Assembly: GCF_013106755.1 (NCBI RefSeq)
Contig: NZ_WHPF01000012.1
Coordinates: 1 to 64,000 of the forward strand
Source: Limnovirga soli
GTDB lineage: Bacteria > Bacteroidota > Bacteroidia > Chitinophagales > Chitinophagaceae
Direction: 5' to 3'
Length of the DNA: 64,000 nucleotides
The stretch's first letter is position 1; each line of letters begins with the position of its first letter. The translations under genes were made by a program, and so were the position numbers. Below the pieces are notes generated by a model. That model ran no database searches and had not been told where the DNA came from. It saw nothing but the letters and a program-made list of their open reading frames with translations. Shown here one piece after another: positions 59,209 to 64,000 of this stretch.

Positions 59209-60630
59209 TTATTTAATTTCTGTATCACCTTCTTCTTTAAAAAGGTCTATCATACTTTCTTTGAATTTATCCCAAACACTGTTTAATCCTTTGCGTTTTT
59301 TGGTATCAACAGTGGTGGTGTTATTGGCATGAGCTTCTTCATTTTGTGTAGTACCGGTATCATGTTTTTTTAATACTTCAGGTACTTTTACATTCAGAAA
59401 ATTCTGGTCAAAATCCTTGCGTTTATTTTCATAATCGCTGTACCCTTTTAATATTAAACCAATACAGGTAGAATACATGGGTTTTCTCAACTCGTCAATA
59501 TGGTTGGCTGCCAGGTGTTCTGTTGGAAAACCTATTCTTGCATTTAACCCGGTTGTATATTCTGTTAACTGAATTAGATGTGTTAATTGTGCACCTCCAC
59601 CCGTTAGTATAATACCACCATTCAGCTGGCGATGATCCATGCCAATTTGTTTTAGATGATAAGTAACAAAATCAAGTATTTCGCCCATTCTGGCTTGTAT
59701 AATATTGGCCAGGTTTCTTACGCTTATTTCTTTTGCAGGCATGCCTTTTAAGCCCGGTATGGTAATATAGGCATTGGCTTTTGCCTCGTTAGATAAAGCA
59801 CTGCCAAACTGTACTTTCATGGCTTCTGCCTGTGTTTTAAGAACGCCAAGGCCCATACGTATATCGCTGGTAATATTCTCGCCACCAAATGGAATTACTG
59901 CTGTATGTCTTAAAGTGCCTTCATAGAAAACTGCAAGATCGCTGGTGCCACCTCCAATATCAAGAATAGCTACACCTGCTTCCATATCAATCTCGCTCAT
60001 TACAGCGCTGGAAGATGCCAATGGTTGCAATACCAGGTCTTTGGTTTTTAAACCACTGCGTTCTACTGCGCGGTTAATATTGCGTATGGCATTTTTATCG
60101 CCGGTGATAATATGAAAATTGGCACCCACTTTTACACCATTATAGCCAACGGGATCTTTAATGTCATTCAGATTGTCCACATGAAAATCCTGCGGAATAA
60201 CATCAATAATCTGGTCGCCTGCCGGTATAAATGTTTTGCGTTGATTTTCAATTAGCTGTTCAATTTCTGAATGTTTAATTTCAATTTCCGGATCCTGCCT
60301 TACCATATCGCCACGTGTTTGCAGGCTTTTAATATGATGGCCTGCTACACCTACATATACTTCGTTTATTTCAAGATCGGGATTGCTGTTAATGCAATTG
60401 TCTAATGCCTGTTGAATAGCTTTAATGGTTTGGTCAATATTCAACACCTGTCCGTGTTGAACACCATTGCTGTTAGCCCTGCCAAAGCCCAGAATTTCCA
60501 GTTTCCCGTACTCATTCTTTCTGCCGGCAATAGCAGCAATTTTTGTTGTTCCAATGTCGAGCCCAACAATAATCGGCTGTTCAGTTTCACCCTTGGGATG
60601 TGTTACTGTAACATTAGTGCTCTGGGTCAT
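59209..60630 (-). CDS. ftsA: Cell division protein FtsA
   Basis: 473 residues, actin-like ATPase that tethers FtsZ to the membrane. Phosphate-1 motif VGLDIGTTKIAAIAG near 22-36, SHS2/1C-region (EVYVGVAGHHIKSLQTRG), phosphate-2 VAILDIGGGTSDLAVFY near 215 and the adenosine motif GIILTGGGAQLTHLIQL near 340. The C-terminal part has a linker and an amphipathic membrane-targeting helix (LNSVWDKFKESMIDLFKEE). ftsZ follows after 104 bp. The 258 bp before it hold an IGR-A inverted pair. Confidence 0.96.
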   Translation of the reverse strand: MTQSTNVTVTHPKGETEQPIIVGLDIGTTKIAAIAGRKNEYGKLEILGFGRANSNGVQHGQVLNIDQTIKAIQQALDNCINSNPDLEINEVYVGVAGHHIKSLQTRGDMVRQDPEIEIKHSEIEQLIENQRKTFIPAGDQIIDVIPQDFHVDNLNDIKDPVGYNGVKVGANFHIITGDKNAIRNINRAVERSGLKTKDLVLQPLASSSAVMSEIDMEAGVAILDIGGGTSDLAVFYEGTLRHTAVIPFGGENITSDIRMGLGVLKTQAEAMKVQFGSALSNEAKANAYITIPGLKGMPAKEISVRNLANIIQARMGEILDFVTYHLKQIGMDHRQLNGGIILTGGGAQLTHLIQLTEYTTGLNARIGFPTEHLAANHIDELRKPMYSTCIGLILKGYSDYENKRKDFDQNFLNVKVPEVLKKHDTGTTQNEEAHANNTTTVDTKKRKGLNSVWDKFKESMIDLFKEEGDTEIK

Positions 60631-60699
60631 AGATATGTTTTTAGTTGTTTGTTGTTTATAAAAATTTTAGTTGTCTCCATGTTGTTTTGCATTTATATG

Positions 60700-60768
60700 A
60701 GCCCTGCTATTGCTCATCATGCAGCTTTACTTGCGTCGCACTCTTGTGCGTTTGCCTTTGTGGCAGCT
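60700..60768 (-). repeat. IGR-A copy 24
   Basis: Minus-strand copy, core 60730-60749, right end AGCAGGGCTCATATA about 70 bp upstream of the ftsA ATG and co-oriented. Confidence 0.9.
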
Positions 60769-60821
60769 TTTGATAAAATCCCTTGCTTCTTCACTTTAAC
60801 TTACTCACTTGCTCCACATTG

Positions 60822-60885
60822 TTCCGAACCCTGAACCGAGCGTGGCAGGTAAAGCTTATTGCTTGTACTTCTGCCGGCTACCAAA
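60822..60885 (+). repeat. IGR-A variant copy in the ftsA-ftsQ gap
   Basis: Variant core 60826-60848 (GAACCCTGAACCGAGCG), right end CTGCCGGCTACC. It faces away from copy 24 and abuts the ftsQ stop. Confidence 0.8.
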
Positions 60886-60888
60886 TAT

Positions 60889-61893
60889 TTATTGTTTTTT
60901 TAGTAATGCCTTTGGCTGCTTTTTTACTGCCGCCGGTTTTACTTGTTTTTTTATAGTAACTGGTTTGGCAATCGGCTTTTTATTATTGGCCAAATGCTTT
61001 GCTGTATCTGTTTTTACCGCCAATGATTTTATAACAGGTGCAGCATACAGCGTATCTTTTTGCAATTGCTCCAGTCGTTTTTCCATGGCAGCCATTTGCA
61101 TTTTAGCCGAAGCTGTATCAGCAATGGTAACTGGTGCGCCTTTTTTGGTGGCTACCACCTGGTTTTGATATTGCACATCAATGATGGCATATTTTTCAAA
61201 ACCTGTTTTGCTCCATACCTGTTGATAGAAAGCTTTTAGCTTAGCAAATTTTGTATCCAGGTCCTGTGCATCGCCAATACGTATCAGTTGATTACCTAGT
61301 ACAGGACTAAGTTCATAGTTACCCTGTGGTGTAATATCAATTTGTGCTATTTGAGCGCTAAGAAAACTATCGGCCTGTATTTTTAATGCTATATTTTTTA
61401 CATCTATCAGTAAAAGGCTATCTGGCACACTTAACCTTTTATTATCCGACGGGAACGATGTAAACATAGGCACCCGGGCAGATAATGCTTCGCTTAGCGG
61501 CAAACGTGCACAGGCAGTATCAATGTAGAAAGAGGTGCCCAGAACCGTAAAAATTCTGGCAAGAGGTTCTCTCTCTTCAATTACTGTATGCAATACCTGG
61601 TTATTATCAAAGAACAAATCAGCTTTTCTTATCCACGCATTTTTAGACAGCTGCTTTTCTATGTTGCGTAAATCTATTTTTGACGTGATGGCCCCTTTAA
61701 TAGCGCCAAAGTTTTTTAGTATATGCTCAACATCATTTCTGTTTACAAAAACATGTTCGTGTGCTCCATTAATTTCAATTTCTGTTGCTGTACATGCAGC
61801 ACTGTCTTTTTTTTGAATGGCCGCTACCAGCAGTGTGCAGGTTGCAACGGCCAATAAACTCCACAGTGTTATGCGTACAATCTTTTTCCACAT
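60889..61893 (-). CDS. ftsQ: Cell division protein FtsQ/DivIB
   Basis: 334 residues. Short cytoplasmic start, one transmembrane helix (about 7-25) and a periplasmic POTRA-type domain (EIEINGAHEHVFVNRNDVEHILKNF) followed by the beta domain (RNIEKQLSKNAWIRKADLFFDNNQVLHTVIEEREPLARIF). The C-terminal ~70 residues are a Lys/Pro/Ala-rich tail (KPVTIKKQVKPAAVKK). It links early and late division proteins. It is 5 bp from murC, so they are cotranscribed. Identification rests on the domain order and the division-cluster position. Confidence 0.9.
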   Translation of the reverse strand: MWKKIVRITLWSLLAVATCTLLVAAIQKKDSAACTATEIEINGAHEHVFVNRNDVEHILKNFGAIKGAITSKIDLRNIEKQLSKNAWIRKADLFFDNNQVLHTVIEEREPLARIFTVLGTSFYIDTACARLPLSEALSARVPMFTSFPSDNKRLSVPDSLLLIDVKNIALKIQADSFLSAQIAQIDITPQGNYELSPVLGNQLIRIGDAQDLDTKFAKLKAFYQQVWSKTGFEKYAIIDVQYQNQVVATKKGAPVTIADTASAKMQMAAMEKRLEQLQKDTLYAAPVIKSLAVKTDTAKHLANNKKPIAKPVTIKKQVKPAAVKKQPKALLKKQ

Positions 61894-61898
61894 ATAGT

Positions 61899-63266
61899 TT
61901 ATGCATTGCCATTTTGCAATACTGCTTTAACCGGTTGCAATAAGGTATCTATATCACCAGCTCCGCACATTACCAATAAGCCTGGTTGTTTTTCCTTTAT
62001 TTGTTGTACCATCTCTTCTTTACTTAGTACCATTTTGCTGGCAAGTTGCATTTTGCCTAAAATCAATTCACTGGTTACGCCTTCCATTGGTAATTCCCTT
62101 GCCGGATAAATGGGTAGTAGAATCACTTCATCTGCCATGTCTAAACTTTGGGCAAATTCTGCTGCCAGGTCTTTTGTTCTGCTATATAAATGTGGTTGAA
62201 AAACTATAGTGCATTTTTCAGCAGGGAACAAACTGCGTACCCCGCTAATCAATGCTTTCAACTCTTCGGGGTGGTGGGCATAATCATCTATCAGCGTATG
62301 TACACCATCCCTTAGCATATATTCGAACCTTCTTTTTACACCTTTAAAATTGGCTACGGCAATTTTTATTTTATCATCTTCAATACCCAGGTATTTTGCC
62401 ACGGTAATGGCAGCAATACTATTTTCTATATTGTGCAGTCCGCCCATTTGTAATACTACATCCTGCAATGCCCATTCTTTATGTATTACATCAAAACGGT
62501 ATGCGCCATTTTCTACTTTAATATCTGCTGCATACACATCAGCCCTTGTATCGGTTAAGCTGTAAGTATATTGTACAGATGCATGCAGGTCTGCAGCACG
62601 GCTTAAGCCATATTTACTTATTAGGCAACCCCCGGGTTTAACACGGTTTGCAAATTGTACAAAAGCATTTTCCACTTCTGCTGCAGTGCCATATATGTCC
62701 AGATGATCTGCATCCATGGCTGTTACAATGGCTACATCGGGTACCAGTTTTAAAAAGGAACGGTCATACTCATCTGCTTCTACTACACATACATTTTTTT
62801 CACTGCTCCAGAAATTGGTATTATAATTTGCCGAAATGCCACCCAAAAAAGCATTACACCCATAACCGGTATCACGAAGCAGATGTGCTGTCATGGTGGT
62901 AATGGTTGTTTTACCATGTGTACCGCCAATGCATACATTAAAAGAACTTTCTGTAATCCATTGTAATACATCGCTACGTTTTACCACCTGATACTGATGC
63001 TGACGGTAGTATACCAATTCTGCCTGCGCTGCCGGAATGGCTGGTGTATACACCACCACGTCTGCATCTTTTGGAATCAGCTCAATGTTTTCTTCGTAGT
63101 GAATAGCAATACCAGCTGCTTCAAGGCTTTTGGTAAGCACAGTAGATGTTTTATCGTACCCGCTAACCAGTTTTCCCAGCGAATGAAAATACCGGGCAAG
63201 CGCACTCATGCCAATGCCACCTATTCCTATGAAATAAACCTTTTGTATGTTTTGTATTACACTCAT
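61899..63266 (-). CDS. murC: UDP-N-acetylmuramate--L-alanine ligase
   Basis: 455 residues. It adds L-Ala to UDP-MurNAc, the first amino acid of the peptidoglycan stem, with ATP in the cytoplasm. The N-terminal Rossmann domain has YFIGIGGIGMSALA, the ATP loop is GGTHGKTTITTM near 112-123, then EADEYDRSFLKL, HNIENSIAAITVAKYLG and LIDDYAHHPEELKALI near 320 as in Mur ligases. The stop is 5 bp from ftsQ and the start is 6 bp from murG, giving tight operon packing. Confidence 0.97.
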   Translation of the reverse strand: MSVIQNIQKVYFIGIGGIGMSALARYFHSLGKLVSGYDKTSTVLTKSLEAAGIAIHYEENIELIPKDADVVVYTPAIPAAQAELVYYRQHQYQVVKRSDVLQWITESSFNVCIGGTHGKTTITTMTAHLLRDTGYGCNAFLGGISANYNTNFWSSEKNVCVVEADEYDRSFLKLVPDVAIVTAMDADHLDIYGTAAEVENAFVQFANRVKPGGCLISKYGLSRAADLHASVQYTYSLTDTRADVYAADIKVENGAYRFDVIHKEWALQDVVLQMGGLHNIENSIAAITVAKYLGIEDDKIKIAVANFKGVKRRFEYMLRDGVHTLIDDYAHHPEELKALISGVRSLFPAEKCTIVFQPHLYSRTKDLAAEFAQSLDMADEVILLPIYPARELPMEGVTSELILGKMQLASKMVLSKEEMVQQIKEKQPGLLVMCGAGDIDTLLQPVKAVLQNGNA

Positions 63267-63272
63267 CTGTTT

Positions 63273-64000
63273 TTATTGTATGCTTTGCAACACTTCTTTT
63301 GCAATTATTTCATCTGCATTGGTAACTGCATACCTGCTGATGTTTTGAATAAGTTTCTCCTGCATGGGAACATTTGTTGCCAGCATGGTAATAGTGCCAA
63401 ATAGTTTTGATTGTGCATCCTCATCCTTCACCATTAGTGCTGCATTTTTATCAACCAGGTATTTGGCATTTACTGTTTGATGATCTTCTGCCGCCAATGG
63501 ATATGGTACAAATACAACCGGTTTTTTTGTTACACAAAGTTCAGCTACCGACATAGCGCCAGATCTTGATATAACCACATCTGCAGCGGCAAATGCTTTA
63601 TCCATATCTGTTATAAAATCGCTTACCCATACGTTTTTGTAGGATTTGCCTCTTTCAACATAAATGGCTGCAGTTGTTTTGCCAGTTTGCCATATTAGCT
63701 GCAGATGCAGTGATTCCAGTTCGTGTACATGTTTGGCCATAACCTCGTTAATACTTCTTGCACCCAGGCTTCCGCCAACAGCCAGGATGGTTTTGCAGGT
63801 TGTATCTAATCCAAAATAGGCAAGCGCTTCTGCTTTGCTAATGGTTGATGATACGATTGATTTTCTTACCGGATTGCCGGTGACCATAATTTTTTCTGCC
63901 GGAAAAAATCTTTCCATTCCTTCGGTGGCAACAAATACTCTTGTGGCGTTTTTGCCAATGAGCATATTGCTTTTGCCTGCAAATGAATTACTCTCGTGGA
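63273..64000 (-). CDS. murG: MurG, UDP-GlcNAc:lipid I transferase, cut by the window edge
   Basis: Partial: about 242 C-terminal residues of roughly 365. It makes lipid II at the inner face of the membrane. The frame continues past the first visible ATG (63965) to the window edge, where HESNSFAGKSN matches the family HEQN-x-AG-x-xN motif. This shows that the true start lies outside. Visible motifs: VTGNPVR, AVGGSLGARSINE, ISRSGAMSVAELC and PYPLAAEDHQTVNAKYL, the UDP-GlcNAc-binding C-terminal domain. It is followed by murC after 6 bp. Confidence 0.96.
   Translation of the reverse strand, partial: HESNSFAGKSNMLIGKNATRVFVATEGMERFFPAEKIMVTGNPVRKSIVSSTISKAEALAYFGLDTTCKTILAVGGSLGARSINEVMAKHVHELESLHLQLIWQTGKTTAAIYVERGKSYKNVWVSDFITDMDKAFAAADVVISRSGAMSVAELCVTKKPVVFVPYPLAAEDHQTVNAKYLVDKNAALMVKDEDAQSKLFGTITMLATNVPMQEKLIQNISRYAVTNADEIIAKEVLQSIQ

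Noticed and set aside
115-60885. IGR-A as a CRISPR array
   Set aside because: Copies are scattered at kilobase distances between genes, in both orientations, with no regular spacers.

Overview
The window is a chromosome segment of a Bacteroidota bacterium, most likely family Chitinophagaceae. The evidence is type A and type B type IX secretion (T9SS) sorting domains, a FISUMP-domain lipoprotein, delta-60 repeat proteins, NarL-type two-component genes, many SusD-free surface lipoproteins, promoters of the TTTG / TAnnTTTG type and no Shine-Dalgarno pattern. The assignment is an inference from protein style; there is no rRNA in the window.

Layout. 0-13 kb: a NiR/SiR-like half-domain protein, small lipoproteins (one with a homopolymer frameshift), DoxX, a GMC oxidoreductase, a T9SS type B protein, a DEAD-box helicase, a pseudouridine synthase and an MDR reductase. 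13.5-18.6 kb: a 1698-residue kinase-ATPase-GAF-adenylate cyclase. 18.9-22.2 kb: a two-gene operon of a lipoxygenase and a catalase-related allene-oxide-synthase-like protein, a candidate oxylipin pathway, convergent with a DUF2235 hydrolase. 23.8-26.6 kb: a lipoprotein truncated globin and its partner, an SGNH hydrolase and a DUF2490 protein. 26.8-31.9 kb: an AT-rich accessory island of small genes, some resembling toxin-immunity genes. 32-40 kb: a secreted M4 protease, dapB, a histidine kinase/response regulator pair, a barrel protein and an Rrf2 regulator. 40.3-45.7 kb: three tandem delta-60/T9SS paralogues with homogenised ends. 46-50 kb: a hypothetical protein, a 21-bp tandem repeat, an HTH regulator and a NotI-like restriction-modification pair. 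50.3-57 kb: housekeeping genes (rsmA, greA, HIT, ruvC), an ABC transporter and an epimerase. 57-64 kb: the division/peptidoglycan cluster ftsZ-ftsA-ftsQ-murC-murG on the minus strand, with murG cut by the window edge.

The most unusual signal is non-coding. One intergenic repeat, called IGR-A here (core TGCGACGCA inside about 60-80 bp), occurs about 27 times, always between genes, in both orientations. A second repeat, IGR-B, occurs five times, always on the plus strand just ahead of accessory genes, and carries a near-perfect Bacteroidota promoter (TTTG, 19-20 bp, TATTTTTG). Accessory blocks (26.8-31.9 kb and the restriction-modification pair) have the order IGR-A, IGR-B, gene(s), IGR-A. This looks like an undescribed modular gene-cassette arrangement in which each block brings its own promoter. 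All counts and alignments were made by eye.
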